Assembly: GCA_905221605.1 (NCBI GenBank)
Contig: CAJNDS010000557.1
Location: 234,182-298,181 of the forward strand
Length of the DNA: 64,000 bases
Source: Symbiodinium natans
Lineage: Eukaryota; Sar; Dinophyceae; Suessiales; Symbiodiniaceae
Direction of reading: 5' to 3'
The notes under the pieces: generated by a model
Database searches by the model: none
What the model was told of the DNA's origin: nothing
The model's input: only the letters and a program-made list of their open reading frames with translations
Program-made: the position numbers and the translations under genes
Shown here: piece after piece, positions 43,975 to 55,709 of the stretch
How positions within the stretch are numbered: the stretch's first letter is position 1
Layout: every line of letters starts with the position of its first letter

Positions 43975-44880
43975 AAGTGAAATTTCCGGAGCACTTCTAT
44001 GGCATGCCCTCTTGCTGCCCGTCCGTGTGCTTCACGCTCAAGTGGGCATCAGCAGGCAAAGAGCAAGTCTCATAACTGGAAATTCACCCCCCTCCCCCGT
44101 CTCCCATTCCCTCCCAGCCTGTCCGTCCCATCCACTAAGTTTTCAGAATCGGAGGCGCTTTGGCTCAATCGCGATTGCAGCTGTGTAGTCGGACAGCGCC
44201 TGTCGAGATTTTCGGTAAACCTCAAAAGCCTTGTTTGCTGCCCGATTTCCGCTCAGTGCCCATAAGTGAGAATCAGCCAGGCATTCTCATCTTTGTCTAG
44301 CAGGGATGTAACCACACCGACCAGTGGCCGTCAAACAGCCAATTGAACACCAGCAAACTTTGATTGCTTTAGAGCTAGGCTGGAAAGTCGACTTTATGAG
44401 TGGGCCCATGACTACGAATTTTTTCGGCCGCCCTGAATCAGCCTGGGTTGCTGCTGCTCCAACGTTGAACCATGTGATGTCCATCGCACCACTGTGCAGC
44501 GGTGTATGACGCCCCGCACTGCAGGTATGATCGAATCACGTCAAGCCCATCCCCTCAAACTCGAGTTGGTCCCTTCCCATACCTGGCCTCCTCTCGCTGC
44601 AGAAGTGCGCGCCGCGCAGCGCCCCGTGCAGACAGTGCCTCGCAATGATGTAAATTGTCCACATGCAATGGGCCACTGTCATGCCCCTACACAGGGACAT
44701 GACGGAATCTTTGCTAGACGCGGTGCCTAGAAATGTGCAAAACTTGCCCGGGTCCAGCCTGTGTGCACTTCGGGTCCAAGAGCAAGGCACGATCCAGGAC
44801 CTGCTTTCAAAGCTTTTCCATGGGGCAACAGCAGCTCGACAGGTCAACTCAAGTTCCTCAAGAAAGCTAACCATGAATCT
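43975..44880. other. No supported gene
   Basis: Unique sequence with short frames only. Confidence 0.4.
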
Positions 44881-44885
44881 GTTTT

Positions 44886-45270
44886 TGCTCTCTCGCTCTC
44901 TCTCGCTCTCTGTCTCTCTCTCTCTCTCTCGCTTCTTCTTCTCCTTCTTCTTCTACGGGGCCTGCCTGAGGAAGGGTTCCCCCTCCCCGCGCACTGGGTG
45001 CGCCCGGTCTCTTGACACTGTTGACACCATGGTTCTCTCTCTCTCTCTCTCTCTCTCTCGGTCTCGCGCACTCTCTCACTGTTGCTCTCTCTCCCTCCCT
45101 CCCTCCCTCCTTCTTTGTTTCTTGGGTTGGAAGGGGGTGGGGTGTGGGGATTCGGGGGGGGGGGGGGGGTGGTAGTCGTAGTGCCAGCAACACTCGTAGT
45201 GGGCCTTTTTAGGCGGGTTTGGGAGCAGAGGGCGGTAGTAGTCATAGTAGCAGTTGCAGTTGCGGTCGTT
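44886..45270 (+). repeat. (CT)n, (TTC)n, poly-G and (GTAGTA)n low-complexity block
   Basis: CT-rich runs at 44888-44930 and 45032-45062, TTCTTCTCC near 44933-44955, CCCTCCCTCC near 45092-45108, a ~15-G run near 45153-45169 and GTAGT-rich DNA at 45170-45255. All long open frames here are products of low complexity. Confidence 0.9.
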
Positions 45271-45718
45271 GTCCGTTTTTGTTGTGCTCTTTCTGCTTGT
45301 TTTGTGGACTTGGTGTTCATCCGCCGGCTTGGCAGTTTGGTTCCTTGTCGTTATCAGGTCATTCTTTCTGTAGTTTGCTGCTTCCGTGTTTCTATTATGT
45401 GTTCTTTCTTTCTTGCAAATTTTGCACGGCTGAACATGCAAGGGGGAGGGCGTGCCCCTCCTAACCTCAAGGACCTCTGCTCTCACTTGAGGACAATGCG
45501 CTGCTCTCTGCGAATCTCCACTCTGCGACGTCTGCGTGGCCGGTGGGTGCTGGAGCGCGGTATTGGAGGATGAGTAGCACGTAGTGTAGTGTGGTAGTGG
45601 GGTTGGCATGTTTGGCAACTGATCTCTCGTACAAAGTGCCATGATTCATTGACCACGGAGCCCATCGCCGGAAAGGAAAAGATATCCGGCTTGCATGGTT
45701 TCTTCAAAAAATCAAATC

Positions 45719-45846
45719 ATGAGTTTGGAAGAACAGGCCGCAGATCCCAAAGAAGAGTGCCTGGATGGCTTCTTTGTAGCTGCCCGCTTTGCGCAGTGCA
45801 TCCGACTTCTGCAGAAAGTGGGCTATGTCGGCTGCCTTCTTGGAAG
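45719..45846 (+). CDS. Exon, possible N-terminal exon
   Basis: Reads MSLEEQAADPKEECLDGFFV, then AARFAQCIRLLQKVGYVGCL-LG, and ends at GGAAG|GTAAGC with a good donor. Codons are GC3-rich and the peptide is a plausible helix. The frame is also open upstream (CMVSSKNQI precedes Met), so the start could be earlier. A possible next exon starts after GGGCTCAG at 45891 (SAHRAGDYRRGRDLLGF, in phase), but the implied 44-bp intron is short. No family recognised. Confidence 0.35.
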
Positions 45847-45894
45847 GTAAGCTGGTGCTGGAGAGGGTTGAAGGTTTCTTCAGGGCTCAGTGCA

Positions 45895-48750
45895 CACCGC
45901 GCAGGGGACTACCGAAGGGGTCGTGACCTGCTTGGATTCTGTGAGTCTTGTGCGGCCTCAATGCCTAGTCCTGCAGAACTCTGTGGTGCACAAAGGGTGC
46001 AGTCTAGAATCCTTGCCATCAGCAGCCTTGGCCGCGCCGCGGTTCCTCCCAGCAAGCATGTAACAGAACAACAATGCCAGAAGGATTCGCGAGTCTCATC
46101 CCAGCCAAAGACAGCAATGAGGTCTCTTCGCCCCTGCGGTATGGCATGGCCTGGTATGGCATATCCCTAAGTGCATTTCTGCGTTTAGTATACATAAACA
46201 AACATGTTTTACGGCATGAAATGGATACCCTCTTGTTTCGGCACCCACAGAAAATGTTGCACCAGGCCTCTGGGCCTTGGGCGGAGGTGGTGGCTGGCGG
46301 GCCATGGATTGTGGAACAGAGGCCAGGGGTCACGCCCCGAGCCCCTGCAGCACAGTTCTATAAGATAGGGACCCAGGGCCCGTGTCTTGAACTCTGTTGC
46401 CTTTTTGCTGCTGTGTCCTCTGTGCTGCCATCACCTGGCAGAGGCCCCGAGGGGAGCCTCCATTGCAAATTTCCGGGGGAACTCTAGATTCTAGATCCAG
46501 CCAGATCTATCCAACTCCGAGGGTGGTTCCGTCGTGTGGCCGCGCCAATGCAGATACTGCTGCAAGATGCTCAGCATCTCGTGACACCCATTTCATGTCC
46601 TTTGGGCTCGAAGCAAAAAACAGAAGCTGCGGACAGGGAGCTGAAGAGCGATTGGGTAGCCATTTGTGCCTCTCCCTGCATCTGGGATCGCTCTGAACAA
46701 CGGGACGCCACGAGTCTAATCTATTCCATGCGCTGCATGTTTTGTCATTGCCAAGGCACTTGTCTCATCACAGGCACGGCCATCAATGAGTGATTTTCTT
46801 ATGCGTTGAGCTAAGGATGCTAAGGGAACTCATGAAAATTCCGCACAATGCCATGCACCATCTTATCTTTGACATGTACTTCCGACTATGCTGAAGATGC
46901 TCTTCCCCCCCTCCCTTTTTTTCCTGCCACGCACTTTTCCGCGGCAGGGTCTGTCCTGCTTTGTCATCGGCAGGGCATGGCGCAGATCATGTCAATGTGT
47001 TGCGCAAGGGGAGCTTGACAGCCCGGGCCGCCGAATTTGCTCCTACAAGTTCACCCGACAGGAGCGTCAGGTTCATTTCACCCCAACCCAGAGCTGACTC
47101 AAACGGATTCCCGCGAGAATGCGATTCCAAGGATGCCTTCAGTTCGGGGCCCTTGAAGGCAGATGAGGCGTCTTCGTAGGTTCTACAGCTTGGACGGCTA
47201 TGTGGCACTCAAAGCATGCGGTTCTGCATCTGCTGCGCACGCCACCCCAAGGTCTCATGGGTGAAGTCCCGCACCTGGGGTTTGTGCGGCAACATGCAAC
47301 CCCCCCAAAAAAGGTAGCACAACAAAAACCCCAAAATCAGCACAACGGTTACAGAAGCACCTCGTACACCGTGGAGACTTCGTCTTGAAACCGAGCCAAC
47401 CTGATACAACAGTGCCCAGAACCTGCCTGTCTCGGGAGGGCGGAGAGCCAGGCATCCTCCAAGGGGGCAGCTCTTTCGAGGAAGTTCTGGCAGTCGATGA
47501 GCAAGTATGCGTTCCCGTTCCTTCTTGGGCGGTCTGTCGGCTGGTTTCGGGCGTCGGAAGGGCTCATGGGTGGGGATGTTGAAGCTTGTGGGAATGCCCC
47601 TGACTCGGTGGTGCAGATGTGCGAGGCTTGAACACTAACCTGGAAGGGTGCTTCGCCACATTGTGACTTGTGGAATGGATTCTGTTGTCTTTTTTCTCCC
47701 GCCTTGGCTTACATGCGGAGGTTCACCGACCATCGACAAGTCGAGCCAGAAAAGCGAGAAAAGTTGCTCAAATGAGAAACTTGCACAAACAACTACAAGT
47801 GTGGAGCACACAGGTAGCCATGAGATGAAAGCATCGCAACGCATTAGCATGCAGTCACTGGGGGGCATCAAATTACATGGAAGGCTCGAGAGGGCAAAAG
47901 TGCAGATCTGAGCGAAAGTGGCCAGCCCAAGCTCCTGCACAGGGGCAAATGTTCCACATCCATACAACGCCCATGTCAGCGTATGCTACATGTTTGAATC
48001 TGTGGAACATTGGGTTCTCACAAAGCCGCCTCGGCCTTGTGAAGGTCTTGTGTGCTCCCAGTGAACAACGACGGAAGATTCTGCACCTCTCCTCGCGCAC
48101 TTGTCCGATGAGGGGCCGGAGAATCGTCCAGGCCTTCATCCTGGGACGTGAAAGACATTCTGCATTCTGCGCCCCTCGAATTTGAGACTGCTACAGTTCC
48201 AAGTTGATCCAAGGCAAGCCAAAAATCTGCTCCGCGAGAACGCAGATGTCCAGCAGCACATCCAGCTCGGGCCGTGCCTTGCTAGTCGAACAGCCGCCGT
48301 TTCGGCTACAAGGCAAGAGATCTTAGTGTGCGAGCTGTCTCTCACAGCACTGGCTAAGTACATCTTTCAAGGGCTGCGACTAAAGATACGAAAGCTCTGA
48401 AGGCTGGTATTCTTCAGAATCAATCAACCAGTTGCGGGGCATCAGAGAGCTTTGACTCTCACGCTCTCGAACAGCAGGCTGAGAAGTGCGGTACACGGAT
48501 CCATCTTGGTGTGAAACTAGGCACGAAGATTTTGTATTGCACCTTTTCAAGCCGGCCTCTAGGTTTGCAGTCCTTGCTATGAGTATTCGGTTCGATTGCT
48601 GCTATGTGTGTCCATGTGCAACGCTATGGCACTATAGTTCAAATATGCTCGACTGGAGGAGCGGGATCACCCTTTCCCAATGCTGTGCATATCCAACCCG
48701 CACCCACATGATCCTGCTTTTTCGCCGCCTCGATGTAGCAGCCGGAGTAA
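45895..48750. other. No firm gene
   Basis: Many short frames. The nearest to coding are a minus-strand frame at 47873-48139 and a plus-strand frame at 48182-48400 (QAKNLLRENADVQQHI), neither with splice support. Confidence 0.35.
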
Positions 48751-48755
48751 AGCAG

Positions 48756-48927
48756 GGAGAGGAAATTTTGCACCACGACTCGGGTGCTACGAATCTCCAC
48801 CTGCGTTGTCGCTTTAAGGCCGAAGATCTCAGAAAGGTGGCTGCTTGGCTTTGGAGACTTGCATTGCGCGGGGCTGCTCTGGAAAGGAGAGAGTACCAAC
48901 AGGTGGTTCAAGAACTCGCACGTGCAG
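48756..48927 (+). CDS. Exon-like helical segment
   Basis: After an acceptor-like GTAAAGCAG, the plus strand reads GEEILHHDSGATNLHLRCRF, then KAEDLRKVAAWLWRLALRGA and ALERREYQQVVQELARAG. It meets a GT at CGTGCAG|GTTC. It lies within a 206-codon open frame (48486-49106) whose other parts look less like protein. The helix pattern suggests a helical-repeat or coiled-coil protein. No family recognised. Confidence 0.35.
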
Positions 48928-48929
48928 GT

Positions 48930-51460
48930 TCAAGCCGCGGCAGAGGGTTGTTTTTGCGTATGGGGTCCTTGCCAAAAACGCAAAACTGTCAACTAGCCGA
49001 CTGCGAAACCCAAGCTAACCAGTCGGCATTCGTGTTTTGCAGTGAACGGTTGATAGTGCACCAGACCAGCTGTCCTCGCTCGCCACTTGCCTCCACAATA
49101 AACTAAAATAAACTCCACAACAAACTACTCACCCCATCTCGCTTGAACCTCCTTGTCCTCGTTCAGGGACATGGCAGGGCACGCCTGTTCCGAACAGCAC
49201 GCTCTCTTCAGCCAGCAAGATGCACAACATGTTTCAGCAAAGTGGAGCGGCTTGGTTCCTGTCTGCACAAAGCAGAAAAGCCAGGGTTGGGTGACTAGAG
49301 CTTGAAGCTGTGCGAAATCCGCGCCGCCAGCAACGAGCAGCACGACTTCACTAAGTCTCGGTGCCTGCTTCAACAGCCAGGAGTGCGCCGTCAGAACTAT
49401 CGGGGATCGGTCAGCTGATTCCTGTCTGTCAAGCTACTTGCGCCCACGCCCTTGAACATTCTTGGGGTACTGGAGGGGGTCAACTTATCGACAAGTGGAG
49501 GTCGAAGAACGATGTGTGTAGCTTAACAGCGTGAATGTGCTTGCTGCATGCAAATCACGGCAATAGTTGTTTGTCGCCTATGTGGTCGGACACAAGTTTT
49601 AAGGCAGGAAGCAACAAGCGCTTAAACTGGATCTAACATCATGTCGTTGCCAGTTCTGGATGCGAAGAACATTGGCATCCTTGACCAGCAGCTTCACGTC
49701 GGCGAACGGCTGTTGTTTGTAGACGTTCTCCCACAAGCCTGGGCTTGTAGTTTGGGGGTCAAACTCGGACACATCCAGAGCAAGCAGAATTGGAGCCTAT
49801 GCTCGGCGCCAGCTAGTTTGCAATCCAGCAACTCTGCACGCAATCAAGAATGCGAACCTTCCCTTTGGTGACGACGGACTCCTGGCCAACGTTTGCCAAT
49901 GCTGCCCGAAACAAGGTCGAGCCGCGAACCCAAAACAAAGCAAACAGCAACAAGAGCATGTGCCATGTGCCAAACCATCCCTGAGAGCAGTTTTCAACGT
50001 GGGAGCCTAGAGAGCGACCTTCTGCCAAGCTTCGAATCTTTAAAAGCTTGTTGCGACAGACGGACCCGTTTTGGCTGAACCGCCTGAACTGCTTCTCCCG
50101 CAGAAGCTTGGGTTTCAACAGATTTCAGGAAACATCAAGCAATGTACTGAAGCCTTCTGCGTCCACAGTTGTTCCTGTGGGGAGTTTGCCCATTTGACGA
50201 ACAAGGTCGATTTGAAAGCTGTCCCCCCCCCCCCCCCTCCCATCCCATGACATACGCAGCAGAAGCCCGAGCCCTGCATGCTCCCCCCCATCCCACCGTC
50301 CCATGACCTCCGCCGCAGCCCCGTGGCTTCGGCACTCTAAGCGAGTCCCAGAAAGGCACCTACTAGCCGACCTCCCCCGCCTGCGGCCCTGGGCAGTGGC
50401 CGGTCAGGAGGTCTAGTACCTCAAAGGCTTCGGATTGGAGGCTTTCAGCCAAGCTGTATGGTACCAGGGATGTGATGCCATTACTTGCACACTGGGTTCT
50501 GGGAAGAGGCTGCATGCAGCAACAGTCCGATACAGTGTGTTCAAAGAGGCCTTCGAGAGACGCCGCTACACCTGGTCAAAGGGCCTGGACTTGCTTTGTC
50601 ACGAGCGTTCTGGCTGGATCCTCAATCAGGCCTAGGTTCCTGTTCAACTTCTTGTCTTCATGTTTTTGTCACGCCTTCTCCTTGCGATTAGCCATCCTCA
50701 TACAATACCGCATCTCTCTTCATCGATCCTCGGATATGTCGCTAATTTCAGCCACTTCGACGCTCGTAAGGCTCAGAAGGAAGTGTCGGTTAACAAATCA
50801 TACAATGCCGATCCGGTACGTAGTTAAAATGTCCTTCTGAATGTCAGGGGTGTCTTGCAGCACTGCGCGTGCCAAAACCTACAAGAGGAGGGATTTGTAG
50901 AATCGTAGAAGGGATGCTTTATCCGACTATCCTACGTAACCCGCATGCCGAACGAGAAATGCCACTAAGGTTCCCTCCTTCAGTTCCTGAAGCAGCCCTG
51001 AAGCAAGATCGCCCCTTTTGGGTTTAGACACATGCTGCACCACCCTTAAGCAATGTTGTCCGGACTCAACTCACAAGAAGCCGCTGCCTCCTGCAGCCGG
51101 AGGCGGGCAGTCTCACAGGGCAAGGTGCTGTCTTCTCAGAGGTTCTTAGGCCGGCGTTCGCACAACTGACTGCACAGATTGCACACACTCACTTCTGCAT
51201 CCACACCTGCACGCGCGCACAGAGCCATCCAGCCACCCAGCCACCCAAAGTGTGCGTGAAAGACTCCATCTAATCTCTGCAGCCTTCATCACTAGACGTT
51301 AGCCGCCTCACCTGCCTCGTGCTGATGAAGAATCAGAGGCAGACAACCCGCCTGCATGTCCATCTTAATCCATGAAGGTGTCCAGGGCGAGTACCTGGAA
51401 GAGTTCCAAGGTCTGGCTTGGTGCCCATAGTGAACCAATCCCAGCTCACTGGCCAAATCC
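48930..51460. other. No supported gene
   Basis: Short conflicting frames only. A 16-C run lies near 50222-50237. Confidence 0.4.
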
Positions 51461-51464
51461 CGGG

Positions 51465-51806
51465 TTAACTTTGAAACCTCAACGGCGCGCAACAGGGATA
51501 ATTACCCAACTCAATCTCTGGAATGGACCGGTGACCGGGAATTGAGAGGAAGGCACCATAGATTGCCAAAGGGATCTTCGTCATCATCCAGCTGGTGGTA
51601 AAGGTTGCCTTGGGTTGCAATGGCCTCATGGGGCCAGAGAACTGAAACGTACTGTCCTCCTTGTCGAAGTTGCAAAGAAAGGCATCTTGATCAGATCTGA
51701 CCAGAGATTTGAGCTTTTCGGCACGGTTTTGGCTCAGCGGCTGGTGAGCGAGATTGGCGAATTCCCGGCCAAGGGCGCTGATGCCCAGCCCACACAGACC
51801 CTCCAC
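51465..51806 (-). CDS. Open frame with coding-like codons, strand uncertain
   Basis: A 113-codon minus-strand frame (LGREFANLAHQPLSQNRAEK, then LVRSDQDAFLCNFDKEDST, then TSWMMTKIPLAIYGAFLSIP). The plus strand of 51615-51851 is also open and protein-like (VLLVEVAKKGILIRSDQRFE). One of the two is probably real and the other its antisense shadow; the minus frame is longer. No domain recognised. Confidence 0.25.
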   Translation of the reverse strand: MEGLCGLGISALGREFANLAHQPLSQNRAEKLKSLVRSDQDAFLCNFDKEDSTFQFSGPMRPLQPKATFTTSWMMTKIPLAIYGAFLSIPGHRSIPEIELGNYPCCAPLRFQS

Positions 51807-51906
51807 CTCGGAGCAGCGGAAAAGAGGTTGTCAACGCCATGCCACAGCTAAGTCATATCCTAATTCCCCAAACGGCTCTCGACTCGAACCCTTCGAATCA
51901 TCTGTC

Positions 51907-51953
51907 CGTATAGATAGATAGATACATACATACATACACACGTACATACATAC
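51907..51953 (+). repeat. (GATA)n/(CATA)n microsatellite
   Basis: ATAGATAGATAGATACATAC is followed by CATACATACACACGTACATA. It is followed by an AT-rich stretch (51950-52015), unusual for this GC-rich window. Confidence 0.9.
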
Positions 51954-52019
51954 TATTTATGAGAATTATTATTTTTATTCTCCACCCTCGGTGTGGGGTT
52001 GTTAGATTTTAAACTCAAC

Positions 52020-52875
52020 TCTTCTCCCCCAGAGTGTTGCTGGAGTGCCCAACCCCAGAGTATCTTTTATTATTACATATTCTATATATGTTAAGTACTA
52101 TGGCTCCGAGTCATGCTCTCGCGCTCTCGGCTTGGTCCCCAAGGCCGTCGATGCCTCTGCGCATGCATGCGGCTTTACTTCGTGCGTTCACGTCTGGCGA
52201 GGTGTTCTGTCATCACTCGCAGCTTGGAGACGAGCATTCTTTCCTCTCTTCTCTTGCAGCATGGACCAATGTCTTGAAACCGCCGGTGATGAAGCCAACA
52301 AGCCAACCGACTCAGGTTTGAGAATGCATCAAGGCTTGATCAGGCAGAACTCCGGTCCCCGCCCCCATCAGCCCCTTGTCATGACATGTCACGTGACACA
52401 TGACGCGCCATGGCGCGCCATGGCTTTCATCAGCGAGCTGCCTGCACGTGTCCGGCGCGTGCTTCTCGGGATTGGCCCCGGCCATGAGGCAGAAAGCCAC
52501 CAGGTGCTTCTTGGCGCGGAAAGTCCTCATAAAAGGGCTTCGGAGAAGCAAGTGCCCTCAGAACACCCATTGTTCATTAGAACCTTTCTGCCGTGGGCAT
52601 CAGCATGAGTACCAAATGCTAGGACCGAGGAACAAACGCCAGGAGGGACAGGAATGATTTATCGGAAATGGACTGGAAATGGGATCTGGCTCGGTTTGCA
52701 TATGCTCCGATTCCTCAAGTCCAGATAGCTATGGCGCTCAGCCCTACACCGTTCGGCTGGCACCTCGCTGCCGACGAAGGCTCTGATCAGAAGTCTCCGA
52801 TGGATTCCACATGTTACCAGCGAGGATGGCAAGGAGCGGTGTGCCCCAGACCTGTCAACATGATTCAACACGTGG
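52020..52875. other. No supported gene
   Basis: Plus-strand frames of 85-187 codons overlap, show no motif, and contain repeated ACATGTCACGTGACACATG and CCATGGCGCGCCATGG palindromic stretches near 52380-52425. Confidence 0.35.
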
Positions 52876-52880
52876 CTTAC

Positions 52881-53062
52881 TTGCGAAGACAGCAGGCATC
52901 AGCAAACCTAAGAATCCACCTAGCGTCCAACGACCTGCCTCATCTACCAGGTTGAAGTCAAAGCAGCGGCTGCCACTCTGGACCTCGGCCGATCTCAAAC
53001 ATCCATACTGTCTCCGCAAAGCATTCGGCATTTCTTGTTGTGTCAATATGCTGCAACTGAAG
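52881..53062 (-). CDS. Internal exon, unknown function
   Basis: After an acceptor-like CTCCGGTCTTCAG, the minus strand reads CSILTQQEMPNALRRQYGCL, then RSAEVQSGSRCFDFNLVDEA and GRWTLGGFLGLLMPAVFA. It meets a GTAAGC donor at 52880. Codon use is coding-like and both splice sites are good. A following exon could start after GTTGACAG at about 52856 and stop soon after (SLGHTAPCHPRW), but that would imply a very short intron. No family recognised. Confidence 0.4.
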
Positions 53063-53069
53063 ACCGGAG

Positions 53070-53950
53070 CAGGAGGGTCAGTGCATGTACATTGACGTAA
53101 GGTCATGTATCCTCTGCGGGGCCGTTCCTGCTGCCCCTTGCCTTTCATACCGAGGTCCGGACAAGCTCCTTCACTTCATAGGACTCACCTTCGTAGAGCC
53201 ACCCGAGAATGGTCTGCCTGGACTTTGGGCTTCTTGTCTGGATTATGGTTGTTTGATTCTGTGGATCGTCAGGGAGATGGGGCGCGAGGACCACTGCATC
53301 GTACAACTTGGCGAGTGGAGGAGTGGACTAACAGACTGGGCTAACATGGCTCCTGCTGTGAGCCAGAATAGGGACTGGTTGGCTAGGTTAAGGCACCTTT
53401 GCAGAGACTAGTGGCTGGCCCCCCAAAAGAAGCTGGGAAGGTTGCAGGTTGAAGTTCAGACAGCTCAAGGCAGCGGAACCGAACAGAGCAAAGACACACG
53501 GGTGTACCAAAACCGAACCCAGCCGCCGATCGGCTGCATTCATTCTTGGAGAAGGCATGCTGCCCCAGTGGCCGGCCATGGCAAGTTGAAAGCCCTAGGC
53601 ACCATACCCGGTACCCTTTCAATTCTCTTCTTTTTGGGGGCTGTCTCTGAGAATTCTGTGAGTCAGAAAATCGGAGTCCTTTCTTCGACTTCTCTGAGAT
53701 CCGCTGCTTCCTGGACGCACCCCAAGGAACGTGGCTTCAGAATTCCTAACGGGTCCTAACGAACCTCGAAAGTCATACCATTATCACGTCATGCGCTCAG
53801 ATCCGCAAGCTCCCAGAAAGACCAAACACAATTTGTACAAACCCCACTCCCTTACCTCAAGCCTGATATTGAAATTCAGGACCCAGTAACGCTTCCCCAC
53901 CTTTCTTGAACCACGAAGCACCGAAGGCCGATTATCGGGTGCTAGGAGCA
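53070..53950. other. No supported gene
   Basis: A plus-strand 108-codon frame (53085-53411) is the longest, without a recognisable domain. Confidence 0.35.
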
Positions 53951-53954
53951 TCTT

Positions 53955-54085
53955 GGGTAAGATCGGCTTTGGGTTTTCGGGGTTTTGGGTTCTTTTTGGA
54001 TGTTTTTTTGCCACCCGCCTAGCAGACACCTCCTGGGATCACTCCGCAGGGAACAGTCGGGGTTTAGGGTTTAGGGCCAGTTTAG
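53955..54085 (+). repeat. Interstitial telomere-like tract, left part
   Basis: Degenerate TTTTGGG/TTTTCGGGG words (53963-54010), then GGGGTTTAGGGTTTAGGG and the 12-mer GGGCCAGTTTAG at 54074-54085. The tract resumes at 63463 on the other side of the LINE, so it appears split by the insertion. Confidence 0.75.
54074..54085 (+). repeat. Target-site duplication, left copy
   Basis: GGGCCAGTTTAG, identical to 63463-63474. The right copy directly abuts the spliced-leader 5' terminus of the LINE, so this 12-mer is interpreted as the target-site duplication. The caveat is that the motif also recurs once more in the telomere-like tract at about 63521. Confidence 0.65.
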
Positions 54086-54771
54086 TCGCTCACTCTCGCA
54101 CAAGGCAGGCAAGGTCCATGGGTCCGTTCGTCGAACTATGCTACTCTGCAACTTGTGAAGAATTGCATACCCAGTGGTCAATCAGGTCCAGGGAAAAGGC
54201 ACACGCCAGATATCGGTGTATATCAACAGGCCACAACGACCACATCGGTACGCCTTCACTGTGAAACCACTCATGCAAGGGACTTCCTCGATTACCCGTA
54301 TTGATGTCGACCAGGACAAACCACAAGAAACTAAGACCCACCCCCAAACCAATAAACAGGTGATCCCCGGTTGTCCCTCACATCTCCACGAAAGAACTAA
54401 GGTGTGCTATGTACAACTCGCCGTCTCTTGTTATTCAACAACCCAACAGAGGTAAGACCCGTCCCCCCACCAGGAAGAACAAGGGACGGGGAGATAAGTG
54501 TCACTCTCTACTTCATGGGTTGTCATTCAAGGCTTAGAAGCTTGCTCTCGGCTTTGCGAGGTTACTGACGAAGTGAAACTGCCCTCCAACTCATATCTGC
54601 ACCTTCCTTTCATCTCTCTCGCATTCGGCTGCTCTCCCCATTCTCAAACCTCAAGGAGCTCCCCCCTGTTGTTGCATCTCGCGTCCATCTCATGCAGGCC
54701 TCCAAAGGCTGTCTTGTCACGCATTCAGGCGAATTCCACGCAACAGGCCGTGGCAGTCATGCAGAATCGAA

Positions 54772-55206
54772 TCATCCTCTCTTCCAGTCATGCACATGCA
54801 CCGCTTGCAGATTTGAATTCTCACTTCTCCTGCAATGCATTCTCCCTCTTGCCCATCTCACCAGTGACCACGTCTGCATCTCAACACACCATGCAAAAGG
54901 AAACATGCAGGACTGATGCCACCACGCAGTCCTCCCACCGAGGGCCACCAGGCATCCCTCTTCGTCACGCAGAAAAATTCCATGCATCCCGTTCGTCAGG
55001 GATCCCGCCAAATTCTTCACATCCAGCCCCAGGGTCCAGGGTGAATTCAGTGTGTTGCTGGCTGCTTGCAGTGGTCTCCAGTTCTTTCCAGAGGTCGCTG
55101 TGGCCTCCCCTTGTAGGCCGTAGCTCCACTCGCGGCTTCCAGGGGGTTTTGTGCTGCGTCGAGGGCTTTCCACCATGGCAGTTTTACTAGAGTACACCCC
55201 ATACAT
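54772..55206 (-). CDS. Open frame in the LINE 3' region
   Basis: A 144-codon minus-strand frame containing PWTLGLDVKNLAGSLTNGMH and GIFLRDEEGCLVALGGRTAW, with strongly G/C third positions (CTG GGG CTG GAT GTG AAG). It lies in the direction of the LINE ORFs, downstream of the coiled-coil ORF. It may be a fifth ORF or chance openness in a GC-rich 3' region. No family recognised. Confidence 0.3.
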   Translation of the reverse strand: MYGVYSSKTAMVESPRRSTKPPGSREWSYGLQGEATATSGKNWRPLQAASNTLNSPWTLGLDVKNLAGSLTNGMHGIFLRDEEGCLVALGGRTAWWHQSCMFPFAWCVEMQTWSLVRWARGRMHCRRSENSNLQAVHVHDWKRG

Positions 55207-55267
55207 GTTGGTGGATTAGCATGAGAGTGACTGACGTGATCGAAGTGTTTTAACTAGATTTCAGTTA

Positions 55268-55280
55268 GGGGGGGGGGGGG
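55268..55280 (+). repeat. Poly-G run followed by CACACACGCACTCACGCACG
   Basis: About 13 G residues then a CA/CG-rich short tract; part of the LINE 3' region. Confidence 0.9.
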
Positions 55281-55322
55281 GCACACACGCACTCACGCAC
55301 GCACGAGAGAAGCAAGAGGAGT

Positions 55323-55634
55323 TCAGCGGGGAGGAGTCGGAGGAAACACAACCACAAAGGTTCTTCCACCTTCATCGCCACTGTCATCATCATCCGACAT
55401 CCATCCAACAGCCCTTCCCCCTCCCTGTCCCCCTGGTTGCTCATGCCGCTTGTTGACAAACCCCATTTCGCGATCATTTAGGAATTTCCTCCATTCCTGT
55501 TGGGCCCAGATCTGGCGTTGTCCTGCATGCAGCATCTCTTTTGCTATACGACCTGCATCTTCCCAGCTGGTTAGGGGAGGGGCAAAGCATTGGGCGCGTA
55601 GTTGTTGGTACATGGAGAGCTGCCGAAACATCAT
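55323..55634 (-). CDS. Small ORF in the LINE 3' region
   Basis: A 103-codon minus-strand ORF starting ATGATGTTTCGG. It reads MMFRQLSMYQQLRAQCFAPP, then TSWEDAGRIAKEMLHAGQRQ and IWAQQEWRKFLNDREMGFVN, then a Gly-rich and acidic tail (GWMSDDDDSGDEGG). The N-terminal ~70 residues look like charged helices. It lies downstream of the coiled-coil ORF in the same direction, separated by a (TA)n tract and a poly-G run. Function unknown. Confidence 0.4.
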   Translation of the reverse strand: MMFRQLSMYQQLRAQCFAPPLTSWEDAGRIAKEMLHAGQRQIWAQQEWRKFLNDREMGFVNKRHEQPGGQGGGRAVGWMSDDDDSGDEGGRTFVVVFPPTPPR

Positions 55635-55667
55635 TCCAGTGCTGGGGGGGCACGCGGAGCGTGTGAC

Positions 55668-55669
<2 letters not shown>

Positions 55670-55706
<37 letters not shown>
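55670..55706. repeat. (TA)18 microsatellite
   Basis: Pure alternating TA run in the 3' region of the LINE. Confidence 0.98.

Positions 55707-55709
<3 letters not shown>

Noticed and set aside
44663-45642. Long open frames over the CT/GA and GTAGTA tracts
   Set aside because: Low-complexity DNA opens all frames; residues are repeat-derived.
51722-51742. TTTTGGCTCAG as another spliced-leader relic
   Set aside because: Only about 10 matching bases, lacking CCAT and the CAAG end; similar words occur elsewhere by chance.
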